Of a stretch of DNA of 64,000 nt, positions 16,064 through 24,987 are shown piece after piece. The DNA is from JAEKNW01 sp963678375 (GTDB lineage: Bacteria > Cloacimonadota > Cloacimonadia > Cloacimonadales > JAFGVF01): assembly GCA_963678375.2 (NCBI GenBank), contig OY782831.1:2108001-2172000 (forward strand). Reading direction: 5' to 3'. The notes under the pieces are model-generated. The model did no database searches and was not told the DNA's origin. It worked only from the letters and a program-made list of their open reading frames with translations. The position numbers and the translations under genes are program-made. The number at the start of each line of letters is the position of its first letter. Position 1 is the stretch's first letter.

Positions 16064-17191
16064 ATGGGAAAATATACACTTACTGGATCAAAAGAATTCG
16101 ATAGTTTAATTGACCAACAATTAACACTGGTTAGGGATGAGATATTAAACTTGATACCAGCAGATGATATAGTTGCTATTCTCTTAGGAGGAGGGTATGG
16201 AAGAGGTGAAGGTGGCGTATTAACTGATAATGGTAAAGAATACTTGTATAATGATTACGATTTATTCGTGATTTTGAAAAACGTAAATTATTTAAAGAAA
16301 CGTGATTATCAAAACAAAATAAAGCTTATCCATGAGAAATTTACTCCAATCTTCAAAATTGATGTTGATGTTGGCCCCTTGCAAACTGTTAGCGCTATTT
16401 CAAAAGCTCCCCATTGGATGATGTGGTATGAACTTAAACATGGACATAAAGTGCTTTGGGGGAATGAAAATATCAAAAACTATTTCCCAGATTATTCTCA
16501 GGAAAGAATGCCAATAATGGAAGCTTATAGACTTCTCTTAAATAGAGGTGTTGGTTTGATACTTTGCCAGCAACATTTTCAGACTTACCAAGAAGAAGAA
16601 TCAAGAGAATTCATTCTAAGAAATATCAGAAAGGCTCAATTAGCCATGGGTGATGCCTATCTTATCAAGAAAGGTAAGTTTCACTATTCTTATAAGCGAA
16701 GAAGTGAATTATTTTCTGAGTTAGCTAATGATGATGAAATAAAAGAATTAGGAATTTTTTCTCATTATCAGACTGCTTATAACTTCAAAGAGAAGCCACA
16801 TAAACCAAACTTGACCAAAGAAGAATATATTGAAGAATATGAAAATATCCTAATAGTTTATGAGAAACTATATAGCTGGATTTTTACTAGTAAATACACC
16901 TCTGAGTTAAATTTAAGAGAATATGAAAATGTGATTTTTGATGTTTTTAAAGATCACATTAATTTAAAAGAAAACATTAAAAACATTTGCAAGAATGTAA
17001 AAATTGGCTATTCTAAAGATAACTCATATTTGTTAACTAAGCACCCAAGGTTTAGGTTATTTATGACCTTACCCTACTTTTTGTTTAATAAAAAGGAAAT
17101 TAGTTGCCAAAAATATCTTACCATTAATAATTGTAAAAACAATGAAGATATGTTAAATGTGTTTATAAAACTGTGGGAAGAAAATAATTAG
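16064..17191 (+). CDS. nucleotidyltransferase-fold protein (Pol beta superfamily), unknown substrate
   Basis: This 375-residue protein has the Pol beta-type motif GGGYGRGEGG at about residues 44-53 and NDYDLFVIL at about 64-72, giving the acidic pair. A further acidic strand is KIDVDVGPL near residue 104. The C-terminal half is helical and not recognised. The motifs look intact, so transfer of a nucleotide to a small molecule, sugar or protein is plausible, but the substrate is unknown. It lies 2 nt after the udk-like gene and 11 nt before the chain-length regulator, inside the polysaccharide operon. Confidence 0.68.
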   Translation: MGKYTLTGSKEFDSLIDQQLTLVRDEILNLIPADDIVAILLGGGYGRGEGGVLTDNGKEYLYNDYDLFVILKNVNYLKKRDYQNKIKLIHEKFTPIFKIDVDVGPLQTVSAISKAPHWMMWYELKHGHKVLWGNENIKNYFPDYSQERMPIMEAYRLLLNRGVGLILCQQHFQTYQEEESREFILRNIRKAQLAMGDAYLIKKGKFHYSYKRRSELFSELANDDEIKELGIFSHYQTAYNFKEKPHKPNLTKEEYIEEYENILIVYEKLYSWIFTSKYTSELNLREYENVIFDVFKDHINLKENIKNICKNVKIGYSKDNSYLLTKHPRFRLFMTLPYFLFNKKEISCQKYLTINNCKNNEDMLNVFIKLWEENN

Positions 17192-17202
17192 GAAATGAAA
17201 TA

Positions 17203-19227
17203 ATGATAGATCAAAGTAAAGATAATGAACTTGAACAGCTAAGAGTAGATTCTGAAGAAGAGGAAAAATCCCCCTTAGTAATTGATAAAAGGGTTTTATT
17301 AATTTCTTTTAGACAAAAGATAAAGTGGATTATTCTTTTTACTATATCTTTTATGCTATTAGTAGCAATCATTGTTTCTATTAAAATTAAACCTGCATGG
17401 AGAGCTTCTTGCAGGGTTATTAGAATGCAAAAAAACATATCAACTCCTACTGATATGCCTTATCTTTATAATGCTTTTGATATAAATACAATTTTAGAGA
17501 CAGCTAGGTCCCGACCAATCATTCTTTCTATTATGGATAAACTGGATATGGAGGGTTATGAACCTGAAGAAGTTGGTAGAATGATAGAAGTCCAAAGAGG
17601 TAATCGATCTAACGTTCTAAGTTTCAGTGTTACTGATAGTGATCCTCATCGTGCAGTTGAAATGGCCAATGTTCTTGGAGAAACCTTCATAGAAACCAGT
17701 ACCAGACTTCAAAATGCATCAGCAGATAGTGTATATAATTATTATTCAGATGAAAAAGAAAAGAGTTTAGCTAAGATAGCTGACTTGGAACAAAGTATAC
17801 TTGATTTTCAGAAAGAACACGACATAATTTCAATTGATGCTGAAAGAGATCAGTTATATGAAAAACTCAAGCTATTAGAAGTTAGAAAAATAGAAACTCT
17901 TATAAAAATTGATGAAATGAGAGTAAAAATTGCTGATTTAGATAAAAAGATGAATCAGCTTCCTAAAGAAGTAATGATGACTTGGACTTTCACTAATACT
18001 GATGAAAAGAAGTTAATACTTCTCAAAAAAGAGCTAGAGCTTTTGTTGACCAGATACACTAAGCTAAACCCGAAAGTACAAAATCTTCAAGCTGAAATTG
18101 ATACATTGGAAAAGAAAATTGCAAATCCTGATAGAATTCCTGAACCTCCTGATAATACAAGCTGGGGCCCTAATGGTTTAATACAGACCTATGAAGTAGA
18201 TAAAACTAGATACGAAGGTGAACTAAAGGCTGCAAGGGCTAACTTCATTGGTTATCAAAACGAGATTAATGATGTCAAAAGTAACCTAATTCATTTTAAC
18301 ACAATTAATGATAATCATCTTGAACTGCAAAGACAGCTCGAGTTGAGTAGAGATGTTCTAAGGATTATTGAAGGAAGAATCGCAGAATCTAGAATGGCTT
18401 TAGACACCAACACTAATGACTTCCAATTATTTGAACCTGCTGTCATACCAAAATATCCTGTTAACATTAGTAAAAAACTCTTAGTTTTAGCTTCAGGTAT
18501 TTTTATTGGTTTCATTCTCGTAGTATTCTATATTGGTAAAGAATTATTCGATTTTAGAGTTAAATCAAAATTGGATTATGATAAATATATAGGTATCCCA
18601 CTCTTGGGGCAGATTCCTTCTGAAGAGGGAGCAAATGCTAGTAAATTCTATGCTAACTTGCAATATATGTTAGATAACCTTTTTGATATTATTGAAGATG
18701 TACCTAAACCACCAATAATTACTATTGGTTCTGCTAACCCGCAGACAGGTAAATCATTCATAATGAATGAATTTAGCAAAATGTTAGGCTCTACATCAAA
18801 AGTGCTTGTGATTGAATGTGTTAAAGATTTATCAATAGAAATAGAAGATTATGAAATAAATACTTATTTAGATGATGATAAGCCTTTCGAAGTGAAAGAG
18901 ATATCAGCCAATATAAATAAATGCTATTTCTGGACAGGAGAACAAATTTTTAAGAAAATGTATAAAACAAGTGATTTCCACAAATTATATGGTTTGTTTA
19001 TGGATTATGACTACATTTTATGGGAAATGTTTCCTTCAAGCTATAACATTCAGCTATATCATGCTGTAACTAAATCAGCTGATACTAATATTTTAGTTGG
19101 AAGATTTAGATATTCACCAAAAACTGATATTTATAACTTAGCTCATTATCTTCATCAAAAAGATGTTAAAAAAGTATATGGAATTCTCAACAATATACCT
19201 AAAGACTATTATTCGGAAACATTGTAG
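17203..19227 (+). CDS. Wzz/BY-kinase-like polysaccharide co-polymerase with altered Walker motifs
   Basis: The 674-residue inner-membrane protein has transmembrane segments at about residues 38-60 and 427-448. They flank a long periplasmic, coiled-coil-rich region with the Wzz-type signature NVSKKLLVLASG before TM2 (KYPVNISKKL in the sequence). The cytoplasmic C-terminus (about 500-674) resembles bacterial tyrosine kinases of the Wzc type: Walker A is SANPQTGKS. The A' position, normally Asp, is Glu (VLVIEC); Walker B, normally IIDTPP-like, reads YILWEMFP; there is no Tyr-rich tail, only DYYSETL. It probably sets chain length and links Wzy polymerisation to Wza export; kinase activity is doubtful. 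Confidence 0.8.
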   Translation: MIDQSKDNELEQLRVDSEEEEKSPLVIDKRVLLISFRQKIKWIILFTISFMLLVAIIVSIKIKPAWRASCRVIRMQKNISTPTDMPYLYNAFDINTILETARSRPIILSIMDKLDMEGYEPEEVGRMIEVQRGNRSNVLSFSVTDSDPHRAVEMANVLGETFIETSTRLQNASADSVYNYYSDEKEKSLAKIADLEQSILDFQKEHDIISIDAERDQLYEKLKLLEVRKIETLIKIDEMRVKIADLDKKMNQLPKEVMMTWTFTNTDEKKLILLKKELELLLTRYTKLNPKVQNLQAEIDTLEKKIANPDRIPEPPDNTSWGPNGLIQTYEVDKTRYEGELKAARANFIGYQNEINDVKSNLIHFNTINDNHLELQRQLELSRDVLRIIEGRIAESRMALDTNTNDFQLFEPAVIPKYPVNISKKLLVLASGIFIGFILVVFYIGKELFDFRVKSKLDYDKYIGIPLLGQIPSEEGANASKFYANLQYMLDNLFDIIEDVPKPPIITIGSANPQTGKSFIMNEFSKMLGSTSKVLVIECVKDLSIEIEDYEINTYLDDDKPFEVKEISANINKCYFWTGEQIFKKMYKTSDFHKLYGLFMDYDYILWEMFPSSYNIQLYHAVTKSADTNILVGRFRYSPKTDIYNLAHYLHQKDVKKVYGILNNIPKDYYSETL

Positions 19228-19233
19228 GTTGTT

Positions 19234-20280
19234 ATGAAAAAGATACAAAATATTATTTTATTAGTTATTACTCTAATTGCTTTTAGTTGTAGTAGAGAAC
19301 CTTATATTGAAGAAAATATTGATGTCCCTGGAGAGTATCTTGAGGAATCTGCGGTTTCTACCCAAGAAGACCAACAGACTATTGATGAGTTAACTAAATT
19401 ACAACAAGTAGAAATGCCGACTTATATCATAGGTCCTGATGATAAATTTCATGCTTATGTATATAATGAAGAAGATTTAAACACCAAGGAACTGATTGTA
19501 AAAAGGGATGGTTGCATAACCTTTCCTCTAATAGGAGAAATTGAAGTTGAAGGCCTTGAGTTAGCTGAAGCTACTGAGGTGATTGAAGAGAAACTAAAAG
19601 ACTACATTGCTTTTCCTGAAGTAACAATTATACCATACGAAATTAATAGTGGAACTGTAACAATTCTGGGAAAGGTAACTTATCCTCAACAATATCAGAT
19701 TACTGGTGAAATGAGAATACTAGACTTAATTGCTAAAGCTGGTGGACTTGCTTTAGGTTATTTCCAGAATAACTCCATAGAATTAGCTGATTTAGAAAGG
19801 TCATTTATAGTTAGGAATAACAAGGTTTTGCCTATAGATTTTTATTCTCTCATTAAAGAAGGTAATATGTTAAATAATATTCCTTTAATGGGGGGAGATT
19901 ATATCTATTTACCATCTTCAATCAATAGAGAAGTTTATGTAGTTGGAGAAGTTCTAGAACAAGGGCATTTTGCTTTTAAAGAGAATATGACTCTAGGTCA
20001 GGTTATTGCTTATGCTCAAGGGTTGAAGCCTTCAGCAAAAACTTCAAATGTCTATTTAGTTAGGGGTAATCTTAAGCACCCAAGGTTATTTAAGATTAAC
20101 TTAGATGCAATTTATGAAGGAAAAATAATGGATTTCCGTCTAAAACCTAATGATATAGTTTATGTACCTAAAACGCCGATTGCTAGTTGGAATTTAGTTT
20201 TAGAACAGATTCTACCAAGTCTTCAGGCTGTTCAAACAGGCTATTTACTTCAAAATATAATTAACGATACTAATAACTAA
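19234..20280 (+). CDS. polysaccharide export lipoprotein (Wza type)
   Basis: This 348-residue protein has a lipoprotein signal peptide (lipobox IAFSC, Cys about 19). The polysaccharide-export domain (about 62-150) has YIIGPDDKFHAYVYNEEDL and DGCITFPLIGEIEVEGL. Two SLBB-like segments follow (VTILGKVTYPQQYQI and VYVVGEVLEQGHFAF). Family members form the outer-membrane channel through which capsule or exopolysaccharide leaves the cell, with the Wzz-type protein encoded immediately upstream as partner. The end (about 320-340) may supply the amphipathic membrane-spanning helix. It is seven bases from the upstream gene and clearly in the same operon. Confidence 0.9.
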   Translation: MKKIQNIILLVITLIAFSCSREPYIEENIDVPGEYLEESAVSTQEDQQTIDELTKLQQVEMPTYIIGPDDKFHAYVYNEEDLNTKELIVKRDGCITFPLIGEIEVEGLELAEATEVIEEKLKDYIAFPEVTIIPYEINSGTVTILGKVTYPQQYQITGEMRILDLIAKAGGLALGYFQNNSIELADLERSFIVRNNKVLPIDFYSLIKEGNMLNNIPLMGGDYIYLPSSINREVYVVGEVLEQGHFAFKENMTLGQVIAYAQGLKPSAKTSNVYLVRGNLKHPRLFKINLDAIYEGKIMDFRLKPNDIVYVPKTPIASWNLVLEQILPSLQAVQTGYLLQNIINDTNN

Positions 20281-20285
20281 GTATC

Positions 20286-21638
20286 ATGACTGAAGCCTTA
20301 AGTGCCTTTAAGTATATAATATTTTTCTCAGTTATGTTAATAGGAGTACCCTTAGGATACTCCTTATCTCTTAAACATGACAAAGTAGAAAGAGCTATTT
20401 TTTTCCTAATGGTTTTTTTTACAGCCAAAATGGAAGATATAAATTTTGTTTCCAGAGAAACCGAAAGATTGACTTCTAAAGGATTTGAAGTAGGTATGGT
20501 TGATATCTGTACTATGATAATCTTTTTGATAGTATTGAACAAGAAAGGTGTAAAAGATAGAGTTCCCAAGGGGGCTCTTTGGTTTTTTGTTTATTTCGGA
20601 CTCAGTATTGTTTCCATTATTAATGCAGACTTTGTTCTTTTTTCTATGTTTGAAGTATGGAAAATGGTAAGAATGTATGTCTATTTTTGGACTGTTTACA
20701 ACTATATTGATACAGATAAAAAGTATTTTGACTTCTTAAAGGGAGTAGGAGCGATAACTATTTTCGTCTTTTATGAAGTTATCAAACAGAAGTATTTAGA
20801 TGGTAAATTTCAAACTGCAGGTCCCTTTCCACATCAGAATTCTCTTGTTATGTATATGATTATCTTTGGATCAATTGCCTTTTCTTATTTGATTAATAAA
20901 AAAGATCTCTCTTTAGACAAGCTTGTGGTTTGGCTGATGATTTTTGGTATGGCCTCTGTCTCTATTATATCCACTTTATCAAGGGCAGGCTTAGCCTTAT
21001 ATGCTTTTGCAATTGTAGTTGTCCTAGGATTATCATTCTTAAATGGTTTTAACCCGAAAAAGATAGTCATAACTTTTTTACTCATGATTATGAGTTTAGC
21101 TGTTTTAGCCAAAGCTTGGGACTCTATCACTGAGCGATTTAGAACTGCTCCTGAAGAGTCTGCTCTAGTTAGAGTAGCCCTAGCTCAAGCAGCAGTTAAA
21201 ATGGCAAATGATAAAAAACTTGCTTATATGGGAGTAGGAATAAATAACTTTGGAAGAGCTATTAATCCACCATATCCATATAGCTCACATATTGAAATGC
21301 ATGATACTGAAGATGCTGAAGAGAAAAATGGTCTAGTTGAGACAATATATTTAATGATAGCAGCTGAATCGGGTTGGCATACATTAGTTGCTTTTTTTGT
21401 TTTTCTCTTTTACTATTATTTCTTAAATCTGGTTAATGTTTTCAGATATAAGGGGGATAATCTGCAATTTATGGCAATTGGTTTAGTAGGGGGACTTCTA
21501 GCCATCTATATTGAGTCTGGCTTGGAGTGGGTTTTGAAGCAAACTAATAATTTTTATCAATTAATGTTGATTTTTGCAATTATAGCCACAATGGATAGGC
21601 TTTATCATATTAAAGTAGCGAAAGGTGAGTTGAAATGA
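20286..21638 (+). CDS. O-antigen polymerase/ligase-like protein (Wzy_C type)
   Basis: The 450-residue polytopic membrane protein has about 11 hydrophobic segments. The family features are a PFPHQNSLVMYM segment near residue 182, ISTLSRAGLALY near 230, and a large periplasmic loop with GVGINNFG (about 316-323). Such proteins polymerise lipid-linked repeat units or ligate polymer on the periplasmic side. It lies 5 nt after the Wza gene and overlaps the next gene by four bases (ATGA), so translation is probably coupled. As the only such protein in a locus with Wzx, Wzz and Wza, it is most likely the polymerase. Confidence 0.82.
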   Translation: MTEALSAFKYIIFFSVMLIGVPLGYSLSLKHDKVERAIFFLMVFFTAKMEDINFVSRETERLTSKGFEVGMVDICTMIIFLIVLNKKGVKDRVPKGALWFFVYFGLSIVSIINADFVLFSMFEVWKMVRMYVYFWTVYNYIDTDKKYFDFLKGVGAITIFVFYEVIKQKYLDGKFQTAGPFPHQNSLVMYMIIFGSIAFSYLINKKDLSLDKLVVWLMIFGMASVSIISTLSRAGLALYAFAIVVVLGLSFLNGFNPKKIVITFLLMIMSLAVLAKAWDSITERFRTAPEESALVRVALAQAAVKMANDKKLAYMGVGINNFGRAINPPYPYSSHIEMHDTEDAEEKNGLVETIYLMIAAESGWHTLVAFFVFLFYYYFLNLVNVFRYKGDNLQFMAIGLVGGLLAIYIESGLEWVLKQTNNFYQLMLIFAIIATMDRLYHIKVAKGELK

Positions 21639-22042
21639 GAACACCACAAGAAGAACAAGCAAAGAACCTGAAGCAAATAGGTAGTGATAAGTTTAGAGAA
21701 AATCTAAATATAGAACAAAGGAATCAATTAAAATCTCTATTAAAAAAGATGTTACCTCCAGTACCGTCAGAAGGTATCATTGATATCAGGTTTTCTTTTT
21801 GGTTTTTTAAACAATGGTATGTTGTCTTTATATTTGGTAGAGACACTAGAGAAGGTTTTAAATCACTAGATAAAGGTGATGTTGATCGTTCTCTTAGTTT
21901 AGTAGCAAAGGCAACTACTTATATTATTATGATGATTAGTATTATGATTATGTTGCTATTCTTATTATATGCTTTAAAGAGTGTAATAGGAATAGATTTG
22001 TTTCCAGATAAACATCTGTCTGACTTTTTACCCTGGAAATGA
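21635..22042 (+). CDS. small membrane protein of unknown function in the polysaccharide operon
   Basis: This 135-residue protein has a charged N-terminal half (about 1-45). An aromatic stretch DIRFSFWFFKQWYVVFIFGRDTR sits around residues 50-72, followed by one strong hydrophobic segment (about 91-112). No family is recognised. The start ATG overlaps the stop of the polymerase-like gene (ATGA), and it ends 16 nt before the next glycosyltransferase. Constant linkage to the polymerase would suggest an accessory role in assembly; this is inference from position only. Confidence 0.7.
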   Translation: MRTPQEEQAKNLKQIGSDKFRENLNIEQRNQLKSLLKKMLPPVPSEGIIDIRFSFWFFKQWYVVFIFGRDTREGFKSLDKGDVDRSLSLVAKATTYIIMMISIMIMLLFLLYALKSVIGIDLFPDKHLSDFLPWK

Positions 22043-22058
22043 AGAGCAAGGAGTATGA

Positions 22059-23015
22059 ATGAAATATAACAAAACAATAGTTACAGCCTGCGATAGTAAT
22101 TACATTTGGGGAGCTTATATATTAGTCGCTTCCTTAGCTTATTATAATGTAAAGACTTATAAAAAAGTTCTCGGAATAATGTTATCTGAAGAGGAAGCAA
22201 AACTCTTAAGTCAGTTCCCAGATACTGAAGTTGTTAATAGTGATAGAGAAACTGACAAAAGTGTTTGCTTGATGAAACCCCATGCTATTTTTGCTGCTGA
22301 AACTGACATAGTAGCTTGGATGGATTCAGATTGTATAGTCACTGGAGATGTTACTGACTTAGTTGAAGTTGCACCTAATGAAATTCAGATAAGATTCAGG
22401 TCTTTTGAAGAGAATGCAGGGGTTTATAGAAATTATTATGGTAAGGATGATGAAAAGGGATTAATTCCAGATAAAGTATTAAATACATGGAAAGAAGATG
22501 TGGCTGACTTGAAATCTCCTCAGATTTCGACAGTTTGCGAAACAAACTGCTTTGTGATTAACAAAGTAAATCTAGACTTTATTGATCTTTGGAAAAGCCA
22601 AATGGAGAAGGTTATTGTTGATAACAATCTGCAAGTTTATGATAAGAGTAGTGTCGGATACTTTATGACAGATGAGTCTGTTCTTAATTCATTAATGGCA
22701 TTTTCTAGCAAAGCTCTAAAGGTTAAGGAATATAAATTTGATCAAGATAAAGATAAACTTCTGGTACATTTTGGTTTAAATCCTAAGCCTTGGGTTCACT
22801 GGACAAAAAGGGGCTTATTACACTATTATTTAGTCTTGGAAGTAGTAGAATGGGCTAAAAGCCAAGGTTACAAAACTCCTCCTATTCCTGAGTCACTATT
22901 GCGAAGTAATAGGGCAAAAGAGCAGTTAATGGCTAATATCAGGCATTATTATCAAACTTTTAAATATAATCTTTCAACTTCTTTGCATAATTATCATAGT
23001 AAAGTAAGAAGTTAA
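22059..23015 (+). CDS. GT-A-fold glycosyltransferase (GT8-like)
   Basis: The 318-residue protein begins with TIVTACDSNYIWGAYILVASL, the nucleotide-binding strand of GT-A enzymes. It has the metal-binding DxD motif in VAWMDSDCIV (about residues 86-95). CETNCFVINK and a C-terminal VHWTKRGLLHY follow. It probably transfers a sugar from a nucleotide donor to the growing lipid-linked repeat unit. The start ATG has AAGGAG 8-9 nt upstream. It lies 3 nt before another glycosyltransferase gene. Confidence 0.76.
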   Translation: MKYNKTIVTACDSNYIWGAYILVASLAYYNVKTYKKVLGIMLSEEEAKLLSQFPDTEVVNSDRETDKSVCLMKPHAIFAAETDIVAWMDSDCIVTGDVTDLVEVAPNEIQIRFRSFEENAGVYRNYYGKDDEKGLIPDKVLNTWKEDVADLKSPQISTVCETNCFVINKVNLDFIDLWKSQMEKVIVDNNLQVYDKSSVGYFMTDESVLNSLMAFSSKALKVKEYKFDQDKDKLLVHFGLNPKPWVHWTKRGLLHYYLVLEVVEWAKSQGYKTPPIPESLLRSNRAKEQLMANIRHYYQTFKYNLSTSLHNYHSKVRS

Positions 23016-23018
23016 CCA

Positions 23019-24167
23019 ATGAAGATTCTAGTTATCTCTAATTATTTTCCTCCTCATTTTAAGGGTGGCTATGAGCTTTCCTGTAAAGAAGTAAGTGATT
23101 ATCTTCACCAGCAAGGTGAGGAGATCATGGTCTTGTCAGGTGACTATAAAAAGAATGAAGAAGAAGGTAGAAGAGATTATAGAGTTGTCAGAAAATTAAC
23201 CTATATTGATTATCTTAGCAATGATTACTGGAATAAGAGTAAAGTAGAAAAACAAAATTATGAAAGCACCTTGAGGGTTCTTGATAGATTTAAACCGGAT
23301 TTTGTCTATTTTTGGAATCAACAATATATTTCTCTTGGACCTTATTGGGCAGTTAAAAAAAAGAAAATACCTCATCTCTTTGATATTGGTGATATTTGGC
23401 CAACAAAATACTATCGGCAAGGATTCAGGGCAAGACTCAAAGGTTCAGTGAAAAGATTATTACCTTTCTTTATTGATTCAAAAATGGTAATAGACCCTGT
23501 TATTATCCTCTCAAATTGGATGAAGCCACTCTTCAAAGAGAAATTTTACTCAAAGAAGATATATACTATTCCTCGTGGTGTAACTATTAAAGAAGGAATT
23601 GAGATTAATTCTAATATAAAAGAAGCTAGATTTATGTTTGCTGGAAGAATAGAACCTCTAAAAGGACTAGAATTAATTATCAATGTTCTTGCAAAACTAA
23701 AAGAATATCAGTGGAAACTTGATATTTACGGGGATGGGGAAGAAGAGTATATTAGTAAAATAAAATTTCTAATCAAGGAAAAGCTATTGGAAGATAGAAT
23801 TACTTTAATGGGACAAGTTTTTCCTTTAGACCTAGCTTATCAGACTCATGATATCTTTCTTTTCCCAACCTTAGCACAAGAAGGTTTTGGTAGAGTAGCT
23901 ATTGAAGCTATGAGTTATGGGCTTCCAGTAATTACTGTGAATAGTTATGGACCTGATGATATTGTGCAAGATGGAATTAATGGCTTTAAATGCTCACCAG
24001 ATAAAATGGACTGCTGGGAAAATAGTTTAAAACAAATCTTGTCAGATCCAGCACTCTTGATTAAAATGTCTCAAAATGCTTTAATAAGAGTTGAAGAAAA
24101 CTATAATATTGAAAAGATTAACAAACAAAGATATGAGATTATAAAAGAATTATACTACACAAAATGA
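23019..24167 (+). CDS. family 4 glycosyltransferase
   Basis: At 382 residues this protein has the classical GT4 architecture. The acceptor-side start is ILVISNYFPPHFKGGYELS. The inter-domain strand reads FMFAGRIEPLKGLELIINVL (about 203-222), and the donor-binding motif is LAQEGFGRVAIEAMSYGLPV (about 285-304) with the expected E..G..E spacing. It is probably a cytoplasmic-face enzyme adding one sugar to the repeat unit. It sits between another glycosyltransferase and the OmpA-like lipoprotein. Confidence 0.88.
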   Translation: MKILVISNYFPPHFKGGYELSCKEVSDYLHQQGEEIMVLSGDYKKNEEEGRRDYRVVRKLTYIDYLSNDYWNKSKVEKQNYESTLRVLDRFKPDFVYFWNQQYISLGPYWAVKKKKIPHLFDIGDIWPTKYYRQGFRARLKGSVKRLLPFFIDSKMVIDPVIILSNWMKPLFKEKFYSKKIYTIPRGVTIKEGIEINSNIKEARFMFAGRIEPLKGLELIINVLAKLKEYQWKLDIYGDGEEEYISKIKFLIKEKLLEDRITLMGQVFPLDLAYQTHDIFLFPTLAQEGFGRVAIEAMSYGLPVITVNSYGPDDIVQDGINGFKCSPDKMDCWENSLKQILSDPALLIKMSQNALIRVEENYNIEKINKQRYEIIKELYYTK

Positions 24168-24174
24168 GGTTTAA

Positions 24175-24987
24175 ATGAAGAAAGCAAGTAAACTTATATA
24201 TTTGATATTTCTATTAGCATTAATAGCTGGTTGTACTCCTTATAGAAAATCTATTTACATACCACAAGGTGTTTTTGAAGAGAAGATTCTTATTAGGTCA
24301 GAACCAACTGAAGCAATGATCTATGTGAATGGAAAAGAAATAGGAGAAACACCTTTCAAAACATCACTTTTCTATTCTGAAGATAAATTGATTAATATCA
24401 AAGCTGTCCCAATCTATCCTAATCAATTTACTCAAAATATCTTTGTTCGAGTACCTCCTATTCCCAAAACAATGACCATTTATATGAACGAAAAACCAAA
24501 TTTTGTCTTTGAAACCGAAGAAGACAAACTTGAACCACCAGCTAAGCGACCACCTCTTGAAATTGTAAAGTATGATACTTTATATGTTGATAGAGTGTCC
24601 TACTATACAACTCCTACAATCTATTTTGATTTTGATAAAACTGAAATTAACCAAGAAGATAGATCTAAACTGAGAAATCTGGTGCAATTCCTTAGGAAGA
24701 ACCCTGAAGTATATGTTGATATCTTAGGTGCCGCTGATATTCGAGGTGGGGATAAATATAATATTGAACTTTCTCTAAACAGAAGTAAAGCAGTAGCCGA
24801 ATATCTCAACAAGTATGGTATATCTAAGTCTAGATTATACACAAGAGGGGTAGGAAGGACAACTATTTATGATGAACTGGGAAAAGCAATGTCTCATCAA
24901 GAAAGTAGAACAGTTATCTTTAATCTCTATGTGAACAGAGCAGACTTCGAAAAAATGAAACAAGAATATGAGGAAAATTATAAGTAA
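24175..24987 (+). CDS. OmpA-domain lipoprotein with PEGA-like segment
   Basis: The 270-residue protein has a lipoprotein signal (lipobox LIAGC, Cys about 20). A PEGA-like segment at about 42-65 (EPTEAMIYVNGKEIGETPF) is followed by a C-terminal OmpA/MotB domain (about 140-255) with TIYFDFDKTEI and NIELSLNRSKAVAEYL, which contacts peptidoglycan. It likely links the outer membrane to the wall near the export machinery. Its last base is the first base of the following flippase start codon (TAATG), so the genes are translationally coupled. Confidence 0.86.
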   Translation: MKKASKLIYLIFLLALIAGCTPYRKSIYIPQGVFEEKILIRSEPTEAMIYVNGKEIGETPFKTSLFYSEDKLINIKAVPIYPNQFTQNIFVRVPPIPKTMTIYMNEKPNFVFETEEDKLEPPAKRPPLEIVKYDTLYVDRVSYYTTPTIYFDFDKTEINQEDRSKLRNLVQFLRKNPEVYVDILGAADIRGGDKYNIELSLNRSKAVAEYLNKYGISKSRLYTRGVGRTTIYDELGKAMSHQESRTVIFNLYVNRADFEKMKQEYEENYK

